Shown: positions 1 through 10,959 of the stretch, in pieces
Position numbering within the stretch: position 1 is the stretch's first letter
Layout: the number at the start of each line of letters is the position of its first letter
Assembly: GCA_020055645.1 (NCBI GenBank)
Contig: CM034546.1
Span: 131,647,875 to 131,711,874, forward strand
Reading direction: 5' to 3'
From: Tomocerus qinae
Taxonomy: Eukaryota; Arthropoda; Collembola; Entomobryomorpha; Tomoceridae
Length of the DNA: 64,000 nt
Translations under genes and position numbers: made by a program
Notes under the pieces: generated by a model
Told to the model about the DNA's origin: nothing
Database searches by the model: none
What the model saw: the letters and a program-made list of their open reading frames with translations, nothing else

Positions 1-2244
1 TATTTTAATGACACAGGTGAATGCTGGAGTCGAGAATTCAATGTAAAATTAATTGTTCGGCAGATATTCAAGACTAAAAAAAGTGTTTTGTGTCTCTTGA
101 AAACCAATTTGAAAACCGTATGAGAAGCCGAAACAAATGTGACCTAGAATCCACCTTTTGCATGCGCATTGTCGTAATTCGCAAATACGTAATTCTCTAC
201 CCGTGGTTCAAACTTAGTACACCTTTAATGCCAGGATTTATAATCGGAATGTGAAGAAATGACTGCACGAGAGAATGATAGGATTTGGACACAGGCAAAT
301 GTTTAATATTATAACTGAAATATGACTCGATTCGATTTACTCAGTTCCCTGACACAGAATATTCCCGACCTGGACTAACCCAAGCCCTACCGTGATCCAT
401 ACGGAAACACGACCGAGACCCAATGACTGACTATCTCAACAACTTGACCAAGACTATACTAGTCAACAGCCCCACATAGTGACTGAATGTAGAATTACAG
501 ATTCCTAGAGTAACACTATGTGAGTGGTAGGAGGTTAATTATAATAATATTAGTTACGTGGTGACGTGAGTAGTGATAGTGATAGACGGAAGTTCAATCT
601 GATATAAATTGACATTTTTTGCGTTTTTAGAGACCAACTTCGTCTTTCTACGACCAATATTCTCGGATTAGATCCAAGTTTCCCAAAAAAATCGTCACTT
701 TTATGCCATATTCATTTTGCTGTATTGTCTATTAATTAAAATTTCTATGGCTCTGTGTATTTTAAATCACAGCCATAGATGCTTCCCCATGACCTGCCCC
801 TCATTGAATTTCTCCCTATTTTGAACCACCCCTGAACCTTGAATAGGGCCGCAGTAAGCCCATCAGAATTTTGTACCCTATTTATTCTGGTTTCTTTTCT
901 GTTCGTCGCTAAGCAGCCCGCATTACCGAGGCAGCCTTATTAGAATAAAGTTAGCTTTATTAGAGTTACATAATTAGATTATTGTTCCTACAAATATTTA
1001 TATACTATTAAATCTGTAAGGTTAAATAATAATAACTATAATGAAATGGTAGGATGTAGGATGCTTTTAGGAAAGGCTAGGATGTAGTAAGCAGGTTTCG
1101 AACTAAATCTCCTCAAGTTAAACCTAAATGCGGCTATGAGTGAGTGTGTGTGCGAGTGAGTGAGAGAGCGAGTGAGAGAGAGAGAGTTGGTTGATTCTCT
1201 TCCGACAATAACGACAACACAAGTAAAAGGGCAGAAACGGTAGGTGTAGGTAGGCAGAGGTACTATATTATTACTTCAAGAAAAACTTGGACAAATAATA
1301 TACAATAGTGCCTAACTTAATATAAATGAAATAACAGAAAAGCTAATTTAATCCTAATCTTAACCTTAATTATAATTAACTAAATGCTAGACTAATTTTA
1401 AGTAAATGTAGAATAAACTTACGACAAAGTTGGCTGAGCAACTACAACGTAAATGGTATACAGGTTAAATTCTAACCGCAAGGAAGGCCACTGCTGATGC
1501 TCGAAAGAGATCTCAAAATGGCTGGATAATCGGACGTCAGGTAGGAGACAAGTTCCAGGAAAAGACTGATAAGGCAGAGGATTTCCGGATCCTTTATATA
1601 GGCTCTGAAATCCTCTGTCTTTTGACATTTTTAATTATTATTAGCATGTAATTAGTTATGCTATTTTTAGGGATTAATTTTAAAAAAGTCTTATACATTG
1701 TCCCTTATGGGCAATGTCAGCGTGCATGAATTAATTTTACCGTTAGGATGAACTCCGTAGCTAATTTAGATCATAAGTAAATTAGGAATTACTAGAACTA
1801 GAGTACATTTAATCTTAGTCTATATAAGTGTAAATAAACAATAGGAATAAGTATATTTACGATAGCATGTAATCTAGTATTAAGTTTTACAATAGATAAG
1901 TACTAAGTAGTACCCATCTATACAAAGGAATTGGTGGCTGACTGCTCCATCGCTCATTTGCATGGGGCAGTCAGCGATAAGATAAGCAAAAGCGGGAGGT
2001 GAGGACAAGCACCTCGCTTGGACCTTACAAATCTCAGTAGCATACAAATATAAGCATATTAATCTTTCACACCGCGGTCATTTTTTTCTAAATACAACCA
2101 ATGAAATACATTTCTAACATAGTACTAAGAATAATAATATACCATTTCCGATTCTTTTAACTGAACAATAACTTTTTTAAGGTGTTCATCTTGTCAGTAG
2201 TTATCACTATTCAGGCGTTGAAGCCAAATTGCCAAAAAGCCTAT
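1..2244. other. Gene-poor left edge
   Basis: I see no convincing coding exon here. Open frames are short, lack splice signals and resemble no family I know. The stretch is AT-rich with one GA/GT-rich microsatellite. Confidence 0.5.
1136..1187. repeat. GA/GT-rich microsatellite
   Basis: An imperfect run of GTGA, GT and GA units about 50 bp long, ending in a pure (GA)n tract. Direct observation; no function implied. Confidence 0.85.
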
Positions 2245-3591
2245 TTATCTTGCAAAAAGCATTTTCGTAGTGGCTCTGCAGAGCATCAAAATATATTTAG
2301 GAATAGAGATTTTTTTCATTGTGGCAACATCGCCAATTTTGAATTTAATTGGATCCCAAGATAAACAGAATTTATGGACATACACTTCTTCTAATTTATT
2401 GTCCGGATTGGAATAAAATGTCCAGGATTTCTTACATCTCTTACTTGCTTTGCTCAAGACGGAAGCGGCAGCCACAATTCCTAGCCAATAGATTAAACAG
2501 ACAATAATGGTGCTGATAAACAAGAATATTTCTACTCCCTTTAGTTTAGAGAACGAGGTGATCAGTATAAAGTTGGTGACTAAAATCGTCCGCGTCAACA
2601 ACGACCTTAAGGGCACTAAATAATATCGATATGCTTGTTCAAAAACTTTTAACATTATTGCATGGGATCGGATGGTATTCACCACGAAGTCGACGTTTCT
2701 TGCAGAGTCCTTCGTCATTTCGGATTTTAGTCCGTACCTAGACAAAAATTAAAACACTTTAGGATAATAAATATGGGAATTTAGAAATAGCATGATAAAA
2801 CAATATCTTCACTTCATTTCTCTGTAAATTATTGTAGTTAAACAATATGCAGCCATCCAAGATCCTAATAAAATCACCATGGCGCAGCTGAGAATTCCAA
2901 ACAGGAGGTAGGTAATAAACATTGCGTACATCAATTTGATAGCGAAGTATTGATAACGATATTGTTTAGGAATTAAATTCGGCAGGTAACATATTTCTTC
3001 TTGAGTTTGAAAATAAAATACAATAGCAACAAAAGGAAGTAAATAAACAAATATGCAAAGACTAAATAGCAATTTGTCCATTTTTGATGTGGTGTTCAGT
3101 TTTGGATTCACGAAGTGTTGTTCTGAATATACAAAAAATTGGAATTAAGTAACAAATCAAAGTAAGAAGGAATATTAATAATTTATTTTGAATGCATAGT
3201 TGTATTTAATTATCAAATGTTCGAACGACTGACCTGAAAATTTATTTATTGAAACTCGGAAAATGTCAATGTAGTAAACAATATTTTTTCCTTCGTTTAC
3301 AACTATTATTATCTGACATAGGATCAAAGAACATAAAACATTTATTACTAAGGCAATAGAATGCGCTGTAATTTCATCTTCTCCAGTAAAAACGGAAGCT
3401 ATCCTTATAAAATTAATTAAAACATGAAACAGCGTAGAAATGTAAAAACAGTTACACTGCCATTTTTTCCACTTTGAATCTATTTTAGTTATAAAGTTAT
3501 TGTTATTGTCCCATGTATATGGCATTATCCCAAAGACTGACAACATTTTCACCGACGACGAAAAATATTTTAGATATGTTTTTGAAATCAT
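2245..3591 (-). CDS. Chemoreceptor (gustatory-receptor-like 7TM), tandem copy 1
   Basis: Predicted membrane chemosensory receptor. Three exons on the minus strand: 3591-3234, 3122-2813 and 2737-2245, joined by GT-AG introns. They sum to 1161 nt, or 386 aa, normal for the insect Gr/Or superfamily. Exon 1 starts MISKTYLKYF and carries a GIMPYTW motif typical of the cytoplasmic N-terminus. Several hydrophobic helices follow. The last exon contains SWDPIKFKIGD before a short end, like the 'P-[IV]-K-F' segment before TM7 in gustatory receptors, but the classic TYxxxxxQF ending is missing. Exon structure and splice phases match copies 2 and 3, which supports the model. Family placement rests on topology and motifs; the ligand is unknown. 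An orphan 7TM family is the alternative. Confidence 0.72.
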
Positions 3592-5132
3592 TGTCTAGAG
3601 TTTTCTTAAACAGAATTTAGACAAATTCTTTTTATTGTTGTAATGACGTTTTAATTTGTTGAATATTAATTTTGATACAGAATTTGATGAGTCAGTTGCA
3701 CTTAGGTAACTTTAAGCTTTTTAAAGCCGCCTCTGAAATAGGCCACAAATAAAAGTATTTTTAAAGAAATTTTAACTGTTGAACACGACAAAAATTTAAT
3801 CTGGTTTTTTGAAAAATCCAATGAATGTTCTACACTAAACCAAATCCAAATATATATTGATTTTGAAGAGCTGGAATGTAGTAATAATATGCGTACGTAC
3901 TTCGTAAATTAAATTGAACATACATACTATTCAATACTAAATTCATACAATTATGCATGCTTTTGCCATGCAACTCCGATTTTGTGTACATATTATCTAC
4001 GAAATCTGAATTACAGTTCTTTAAATCTGATTTATCTGCCATGCGGAAGACTGTGGGAAAAGAATGTTGACTTTAATATTAAATTTATGTAATTATTGAT
4101 TTGCAAAAGTTGTACATTGGTAAAAGCCTGGGAATAGGTGTATCAGCAATTCCAGCCCTAATTCAAGTGTACATGGAGAAGTCCTGAATTATTTATCGAG
4201 GTTTGCTTAGCTTTAAAACGTTCAGGAAATTCCCATGATTCTTTAGAAGGCCAATTTCACTACACTTATTTATTATCTGACTAATTTGTTTTGCAAATGC
4301 CATTTGTGAACATTAAATACAGGGAACAAAAAAGGACCTTTTTTGCCTTTTACCTTTTTTGCCTTTTTTATAAAAAAGGTAGGAGTAAGAATTTAAAAAA
4401 GCAGTCCTTTTTTGCCTTTTTACCTTTTTTGATGTAGCAGAGTGCCCCATTTACTTCACTTTACATGTAAATAAGGTAAAAAAGGTAAAAAGGTAAAAAG
4501 GACTGCTTTTTTAGAAAAAGTAGTACTTTTTACCTTTTTTGTAAAAAAGGAGTACCTTTTTAGTTCCCTGATTAAATATAATTTGCGCGATTTCCGACAG
4601 CAATAGCTTTCTATGAAATAAATTTCCCCTTCAGAAAACATTAAATAGGTAGAATTGGAGAACCAATAATTTAAAACCAACCTTAAATCGCTTACTGGAT
4701 TATTTTAGACGGATATAAAAATTTTTCAATGTCTACAATTGTTCTATTAGCTACTAATAAGATGTTTTCGTTATAGATTGGAATCTGTTGTGACACTTAT
4801 CAAGTATCACAAATATCCACAAATAAATTATGTCTTATTTCCCTATTCAAAAATGAGTCTATAATTTTAAGTGTATTGATTTGTTAAGATTCCTTAGGAC
4901 GTGTATCCAACTGTTTAATAAAAATGTCATGAATATAAATATTAGAATGCTTAACATTAATTATTGTGTTTGACAAATTCGATTGCTGCATGTATTATAT
5001 TTATTTTAAATATTTTTACAGCAGGATAATAATACTATAATAGTATATTAAATTGGTATACCTAACTTCCTAATTACAGATGCTACATTGATACAATAGA
5101 GTTCACAAGGTTACATTCATCAGGAATTAGAA
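3592..5132. repeat. Intergenic segment duplicated with the receptors
   Basis: No gene. About 4110-4319 and 4571-4745 are clearly similar to 13138-13355 and 13375-13535, in the same order downstream of receptor copies 2 and 3, so the whole receptor-plus-spacer unit was duplicated. Both copies keep a plus-strand GGATATAAAA (near 4711 and 13491), which could be a TATA box, but I find no gene behind it. The pieces at 4110 and 4571 are separated by a MITE that is absent from the other copy. Confidence 0.6.
4320..4570. mobile_element. hAT-type MITE, family A (intact ends, 8-bp TSD)
   Basis: A 251-bp non-coding element starting CAGGGAACAAAAAAGG and ending with its inverse, CCTTTTTAGTTCCCTG. It is flanked on both sides by the same 8 bp, ATTAAATA. 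CAG ends plus an 8-bp target duplication are the hAT signature. The inside is built from alternating AAAAAGG and CCTTTTT blocks around a conserved core (GTAGCAG, then CCCCATTTACTT, then TTACATGTAAATAAGG), so a single strand could fold into nested hairpins. Confidence 0.88.
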
Positions 5133-6531
5133 TTAAGAAGCAAGCAACATTTTCGTAGTGGCTCTGCAGAGCATCAGAATATACTTAGGAATTGAGATTT
5201 TTGTCATTATTGCAACATCGCCAATTTTGAATTTAATTGGATCCCAAGATAAACAGAATTTATGGACAAACATATCTGTTAATTTATTGCTTGGATTGGA
5301 ATAAAATGTCCAGGACTTCTTACATCGTTTGCTTGCTTTGTTTATTTGTGAAGCTGCAGTAACAATTCCTAACCAAGAGACTAGACAGATAATTATGGTG
5401 CTGATGAACAAGAATATTTCTACTTCCTTTAGTTTAGAGAATGAAGTGATGAGTATATAATTAGTAACTAAAATCGTCCGAGTTAACAATGACCTTAGAG
5501 GCACTAAATAATATCGATATGCTTGTTCGAAAACTTTCATAATTATTGCATGTGATCTCACGGTATTCACCACGAAGTCTACGTCTCTTGCAGAGTCCTT
5601 CGTCATTTTCGATTTTAGTCCATACCTAAACAATAAAATACATTATCAGAATAAATAATATTTATACATATTATGTAGGAATTAAAAAATAACATGAAAA
5701 AATAAAAACATTTATCGTCACCTCATTTCTCTGTAAATTATTATAAAACAATAAGCAGCCATCCAAGATCCTAACAAAATCACCATTAGACAGCTGAGAA
5801 TTCCAAAGATGAGGTAGGTAATAAACATTGCGTACATCAATTTGATAGCGAAATACTGGTAACGATATTGTTTAGCAATTAAATTCGGCAGATAGCAGAT
5901 TTCTTCTTGGGTTTGATAGTAAAATATGACAACTACAAAAGGAAGTGAATAAACAAATATACAAAGACTAAGAAGAAATTTGTCCATTTTTGATGTGGTG
6001 TTCAGTTTTGGATTCAAAAAGTGTTGTTCTAAATATCCAAACAAAGTAAAATTAATTAACAAAAATATAATATTAGTTAGTTAGGACATTTAATAATAGT
6101 GTTATAATGTGATAAATAGTTCAATCATAGTTTTGTATGTTGTATTTAATTATTAAATAATAAAACGACTGACCTGAAAATTTAATCATTGAAACGCGGA
6201 AAAGGTCTATGTAGTGAACAATATATTTTCCTTCGTTTGCAACTATTATTATCAGAAAATACATTAAAGAAAATACAACATTCGTTAGTAAGGCAATAGA
6301 ATGCGCTGCAATGTCACCGTGTCCGTTGAGAACGTGGATCATCCTTACAAAGTTAATCAAACCATGTAACATATTGATAAGGTAAAACCCATTACAATGC
6401 CATCTTTTCCACTTTGAATCTATTTTAGTTATGACGTTATTTTTATCGTCCCACGTATATGGCATCATCCCAAAGACTGACAACATTTTCACTGACAACG
6501 AAAAATATTTTAGATATGACTTTGATATCAT
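5133..6531 (-). CDS. Chemoreceptor (gustatory-receptor-like 7TM), tandem copy 2
   Basis: Close paralogue of copy 1 with the same three exons and phases: 6531-6174, 6028-5722 and 5625-5133 (1158 nt, 385 aa). It starts MISKSYLKYFS, has GMMPYTW near the N-terminus and PIKFKIGDV near the C-terminus. The frame is open throughout and all splice sites are GT-AG, so it looks functional. The 3' LTR of the BEL/Pao element lies only 382 bp upstream of its start codon, in the same orientation, and may influence its transcription. Receptor identity is inferred from family features, as for copy 1. Confidence 0.72.
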
Positions 6532-6912
6532 TGTCTAGATTTTTCTGGAACAACAGTATTTGTACAGAATGTTTTATTAGTAAGTTTTAATTTATTGAAT
6601 TTTGTTTTTGATTGAGGTTTTGATAATGACTTAATAGCTGATATCACTGAAATCTGAATGAGTGGTCAATTTTTGATATCAGACAAAATTGAAATTGCTG
6701 AGACAGAAAATAAATGCAGAATGGGCAAATATATATCTGACTTCATCGTAGATTTTAAATTCTTGATCGTCATTGGACTTTATTGATTACGGACTTACGG
6801 AATACTAAAAGCACAATGAATGTTATACTATGTATTAAAGTTACCCATAGATTTGTGCGACAAACGTTGTAAAAATCCGTCATTAAAATTTCTGAGGCTT
6901 CGATAATAGTAG
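6532..6912. other. Upstream region of receptor copy 2
   Basis: Short non-coding region between the receptor 2 start and the retrotransposon. It ends in the AGTAG target-site copy at 6908-6912. No further feature seen. Confidence 0.5.
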
Positions 6913-7180
6913 TGATACTGCCGAAATGTCTCATAAAAAGCATGCATAAACTGAAGCTTGGTAGTTTGCAGTTTTAGAACATTTATTAGCAGTAAATAAC
7001 AATAAACATAGTACAATAATCACTAGTTTTCAGTACAATTCGACAGTGACTAACTTGTGCCACTATTCTGTCTGATCTCCTATTTCTGACTCTGACTCAG
7101 ACTGACTACTTTTCTGACATTGTTTGCAATAAGCAGTAAAAATGGCAAATTAAATATGAAATAATATTAACATGGCAACA
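6913..7180 (-). repeat. 3' LTR of the BEL/Pao element
   Basis: 268 bp, starting TGTTGCC and ending GTATCA on the element strand (TG...CA ends). It contains an AATAAA polyadenylation signal and no obvious TATA box. By eye it is identical to 12865-13132. It lies upstream of, and reads toward, receptor copy 2. Confidence 0.95.
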
Positions 7181-7195
7181 TTCTCCAGCCCGTAA
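7181..7195 (-). other. Polypurine tract
   Basis: On the element strand a purine-rich stretch (GGGCTGGAGAA) directly abuts the 3' LTR, the expected place for plus-strand DNA priming. Confidence 0.7.
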
Positions 7196-7200
7196 AGAGA

Positions 7201-10200
7201 TCATATCTCGTTACAAACACTGGGCTTGACATCTAGCACACATAATTTGGACACTGGTCTTCGAAACACTCCTAAGTTGGTCCGGACGTTTACAACTCGG
7301 ACCTGGCCATCTGTTCCTGGGAAGATCTCCGACACGACTCCACGAGGCCAGCAGTTCCTTGGCTGATTCTCGTCAACAATGATGACCAAATCTCCAACTT
7401 TGATAGGATTTTGCTTCTCGTGCCACTTATTCCTCTTTGTAAGGGTGGGTAGATATTCCTTAACCCATCTCTTCCAAAATAAATCAGCCAGTCTTTGTGC
7501 AATACGCCATTGCTTCCGAAGACATAGATCTTCATTTACAAAGATTCCTGGGATTGTTTTTCCATTAGAACTTCCTAACAGAAAATGATTGGGTGTTAAA
7601 GCTTCTTGATCTGCAGAATCCAGTGAGACTTTTGTTAAGGGTCGTCCGTTAACTGTATTTTCAACTTCTGCGAAAAGTGTAGCTAAAACTTCATCTTTAG
7701 GTGCTCTTTCTTTGAGAATTACTCTCAATGCTGTCTTAACACATCGTATAAGACGCTCCCAACTCCCAGCCATATTTGGGGTACCAGGTGGTAGGAACTT
7801 CCATTCTATTCCTCTCGTTGTCATTTGTCTAAGAATTTCATCTTTATTGAGTTCTTGTATTGATTTCTTCAATTCGTTTTTGGCTCCTCTGAAATTCGTT
7901 CCGTTATCACTCATAATCTGTCGTGGGCTTCCCCTTCTACTAATGAAGCGACGGATACTCATAATACAGGAATCAGTAGTTAAAGATGAGGCAATTTCTA
8001 AGTGTATAGCACGTGTAGACAAACAGGTAAATAAAACACCATATCGTTTTTCACGTCTGCGACCAATACTAACTTCGTAGGGCCCAAAGTAATCCATACC
8101 ACATTCTGTAAATGGTCTTACGAATGCTTGAAGTCTTTCGATTGGTAAAGCGCCCATCTCTGGAATCTTGGGGGTTGCTTTTTCATTTTTACACACTTGA
8201 CACTCCTTCCAGCATTTCTGAACTGCGACTCTCATTTTGATTATCCAGTACTTTTGTCGTATTTCGTTGAGTGTTCTTTCCTTCTCTTGATGCCCTCCAG
8301 CTCTATGATGATGGTGGATCAAAAGGCTAGTAAAACGGTGATTTTGTGGCAGAATAATAGGGTATTTAACATCATGGCATACATCAGCTTTAGATATTCG
8401 ACTATTCATTCTCAAAATTCCATGATTATCCAAAAACGGGGATAATTTTAACAATTGACTTGATTTACTCAAAGGCTTTTTCTGTTTCAACTGAGACACT
8501 TCGTTCGGGAATTTCTCCAGCTGTACTTTCTGAATCCATATCATTTCAGTGTTATTTATCTCCTCCAACGATAATTCAGTTGAACTCACGGTTTCCATGT
8601 TCTTTGCTTTAAATTGAAAATTATGAATAAAACGATACGTCCAGGCTGTAGTTCGCAGCAACTTATGCCATTCAGAGTGGGAAAATCGTTCGATTTCAGG
8701 CAGATAAAATTGCTGTACAACAAATTTACTCGCAACAAAGTTTGACTTCTTCAATTCTAGACTATCTTCGTCAATTTCACTAATCAATTTTTTATCTTCG
8801 GTGGGCCATTCATTTTCTTTCTTCTGTAGAAAATCAGGACCAATAAACCATCTACTATTGGGATGAAAGCTACTCTCACTATTGTCCCTCGTAGCTTCAT
8901 CTGCTACATTTTCGTGGGTAGATACCCAATGCCAACTTGAGACTTCTGTGAGTTCCAAAATTTCACTCACACGGTGCCCAACAAATGGTTTATAACGTCT
9001 AGTATCTGACCGCAGCCAACATATGACAGTTTTTGAATCTGTCCAGAAATGGCATTCATCAATTTTAATTTCATGCTTTGAAATAATGGTATTAGCCATT
9101 CGGCTGGCCATCACCGCTGCTTGCAATTCCAGTCTAGGGATAGACATTTGACGGAGCGGAGCAACTCTTGTCTTCGCACACACTAAACTTGTTTCACATA
9201 TATCTTCCATGCATACACGGAAATATGCTGCCGTTGCAAATGCCCTTTCGCTCGCGTCGCAAAATACGTGAAGCTGTATGGATGATGATTTGGGTATTTT
9301 TGTACTGTAACATCTTGGAATTGCAATTTGAGAAATATTATGTAGCTCATCAATCCATGTAGTCCACTTACGAAATAATCCTTCACTTATTTGGTCGTCC
9401 CATCCAATCTCTGTACGCCAAACCTCCTGCATTAGTATTTTAGCTTTTATCATGAAATGTGACAGAAATCCTAAAGGATCATAGACAGACATGATGATTT
9501 TCAAGAATTCTCTTTTGGTGGGACGTCGTAGCTTTTTCAAAAGATCTTGGTCGATTTTTGAAAACTTGGTTTTAAATGTGAATGTGTCTTGGTTAGGACT
9601 CCAGTGTAATCCAAGTACACGTTCTGTCTTAATTTCATCTAAAGTGATTTCTTTGATATCATTAGCTCTCATATCCGGTGGAATTTCTTCTAAAACTTCT
9701 TTTGAATTGCAGATCCAATTTCTAATATCAAATCCGCCTCTACTGTGAATATCAATGACACTTTTGATTAATTCAATTGCATGCTGTTCTGTGTCACAGC
9801 TATCCAAGTAGTCATCGACATAGTGACGGTCCACTATTGCTTTTACAGCTTCAGGATTTTCATTGACGAATTCCAAGGCATTCTTATTTTTAACATATTG
9901 TGCAGAGGACGGAGAAGATGTAGCACCAAAAGTCATTGCACACATGACATACACATCAGGTTCACGGTGGCGATCCTTTCCTCTCCAAAGAAAGCGTTGC
10001 GAATCTTGATCCTCTTTCCTAATTTGTACCTGGTGAAACTTTTCCCGAATGTCACCAGTAAAAGCAATTCTTCGCTGTCTGAACTTGAACAGAACAGCGG
10101 GGAGAGATTTCAATAAATCCGGTCCTTTTAAAAGATGATCATTGAAACTCACTCCTTTTACCTTAGCAGCCGCATCGTAAACTAGGCGGAGTTTTCCTGG

Positions 10201-10959
10201 TTTGTTTGGGTTGAAAACCCCAAAATGAGGAAGATAAAAAGTACGTGGAGTGACTTCCAACGCTTCCTCCTCCGGCAGTTTTCTTGCGTATCCTTGTGAT
10301 ACATAATGTTCAATTTTCTTACAATATTGTTCTGCAAACTCAGGCTGTTTGTCCATTTTTCTTTCCATTATTTGCAAACGGTGGAAGGCATTTTGCTTAC
10401 TTTCAGGAAATCGACTTAAATCATTTTTCCACAGTAGGCCTGTCTCCCATCTACCTGGTATTCTCTTCGTAGTGCTATCTAAAATTCTTTCAGCACGATC
10501 TTCTTCCTTAGACTGTAAAATCTTTTTAGGAACTTTTACTCCAAAGGATTCTGTAGAAAAGCTTTCCTTCACTAATCTGTGGATTTCGTCCATGTCATTG
10601 TCATTATGACAAGTGTGATACGAAAATTCCTTATCCACACGATGCTTGAATTGGCTAGCATTACCGTGAATCACCCATCCTATCTTCGTGCGAGACATGA
10701 CTGGAGCATTTGGTGGTCCACTGACAATTTCCTCCGGGTCAATCAAAAATTGATAATTTTGACCAATTAAAATAGTAGGCTTGGCATTTTGCAGTGACTT
10801 GACATATTCAGGTTTAATATGACTCCACTTTTGAGCAAGTTTTCTCACATCTACGGACTGTGCACGCAATTCCAGATTGTCGGTCGTCCGTACATCATTT
10901 AAAATGTAAACTTCATCAGAATTTTCACCCTTTATTTCCAAAGAGACTCTTCTAGACAT
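7201..10959 (-). CDS. pol: BEL/Pao pol: reverse transcriptase, RNase H, integrase
   Basis: A 1252-aa open frame that would copy the element RNA and insert the cDNA. Reverse transcriptase has its YVDD catalytic motif at about residues 380-383. RNase H carries CDAS near 567, then PRLEL and TDSKT. The integrase has an HHCC zinc-binding region (about 890-920) and acidic residues in DYFGP (about 954), SDNG (about 1017) and GSWERL (about 1068), the last being a BEL-type context. No internal stop. It lies in the +1 frame relative to gag and begins at the six-T run (plus strand) at 10970-10975. Most BEL/Pao elements have a single frame, so this is either a one-base indel in a homopolymer (mutation or assembly error) or programmed +1 shifting. 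Confidence 0.93.
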   Translation of the reverse strand: MSRRVSLEIKGENSDEVYILNDVRTTDNLELRAQSVDVRKLAQKWSHIKPEYVKSLQNAKPTILIGQNYQFLIDPEEIVSGPPNAPVMSRTKIGWVIHGNASQFKHRVDKEFSYHTCHNDNDMDEIHRLVKESFSTESFGVKVPKKILQSKEEDRAERILDSTTKRIPGRWETGLLWKNDLSRFPESKQNAFHRLQIMERKMDKQPEFAEQYCKKIEHYVSQGYARKLPEEEALEVTPRTFYLPHFGVFNPNKPGKLRLVYDAAAKVKGVSFNDHLLKGPDLLKSLPAVLFKFRQRRIAFTGDIREKFHQVQIRKEDQDSQRFLWRGKDRHREPDVYVMCAMTFGATSSPSSAQYVKNKNALEFVNENPEAVKAIVDRHYVDDYLDSCDTEQHAIELIKSVIDIHSRGGFDIRNWICNSKEVLEEIPPDMRANDIKEITLDEIKTERVLGLHWSPNQDTFTFKTKFSKIDQDLLKKLRRPTKREFLKIIMSVYDPLGFLSHFMIKAKILMQEVWRTEIGWDDQISEGLFRKWTTWIDELHNISQIAIPRCYSTKIPKSSSIQLHVFCDASERAFATAAYFRVCMEDICETSLVCAKTRVAPLRQMSIPRLELQAAVMASRMANTIISKHEIKIDECHFWTDSKTVICWLRSDTRRYKPFVGHRVSEILELTEVSSWHWVSTHENVADEATRDNSESSFHPNSRWFIGPDFLQKKENEWPTEDKKLISEIDEDSLELKKSNFVASKFVVQQFYLPEIERFSHSEWHKLLRTTAWTYRFIHNFQFKAKNMETVSSTELSLEEINNTEMIWIQKVQLEKFPNEVSQLKQKKPLSKSSQLLKLSPFLDNHGILRMNSRISKADVCHDVKYPIILPQNHRFTSLLIHHHHRAGGHQEKERTLNEIRQKYWIIKMRVAVQKCWKECQVCKNEKATPKIPEMGALPIERLQAFVRPFTECGMDYFGPYEVSIGRRREKRYGVLFTCLSTRAIHLEIASSLTTDSCIMSIRRFISRRGSPRQIMSDNGTNFRGAKNELKKSIQELNKDEILRQMTTRGIEWKFLPPGTPNMAGSWERLIRCVKTALRVILKERAPKDEVLATLFAEVENTVNGRPLTKVSLDSADQEALTPNHFLLGSSNGKTIPGIFVNEDLCLRKQWRIAQRLADLFWKRWVKEYLPTLTKRNKWHEKQNPIKVGDLVIIVDENQPRNCWPRGVVSEIFPGTDGQVRVVNVRTNLGVFRRPVSKLCVLDVKPSVCNEI

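Noticed and set aside
4456..4680. A shared minus-strand peptide (VLNYWF...EIYFI) at 4456-4680 and 13372-13575 as an extra receptor exon
   Set aside because: Differences between the copies fall on all codon positions and mostly change the amino acid, and the receptor genes already end at conserved stops. It is duplicated spacer.
9168..10770. Plus-strand frames overlapping the BEL/Pao pol gene
   Set aside because: Shadows of the long minus-strand pol frame with no family resemblance.
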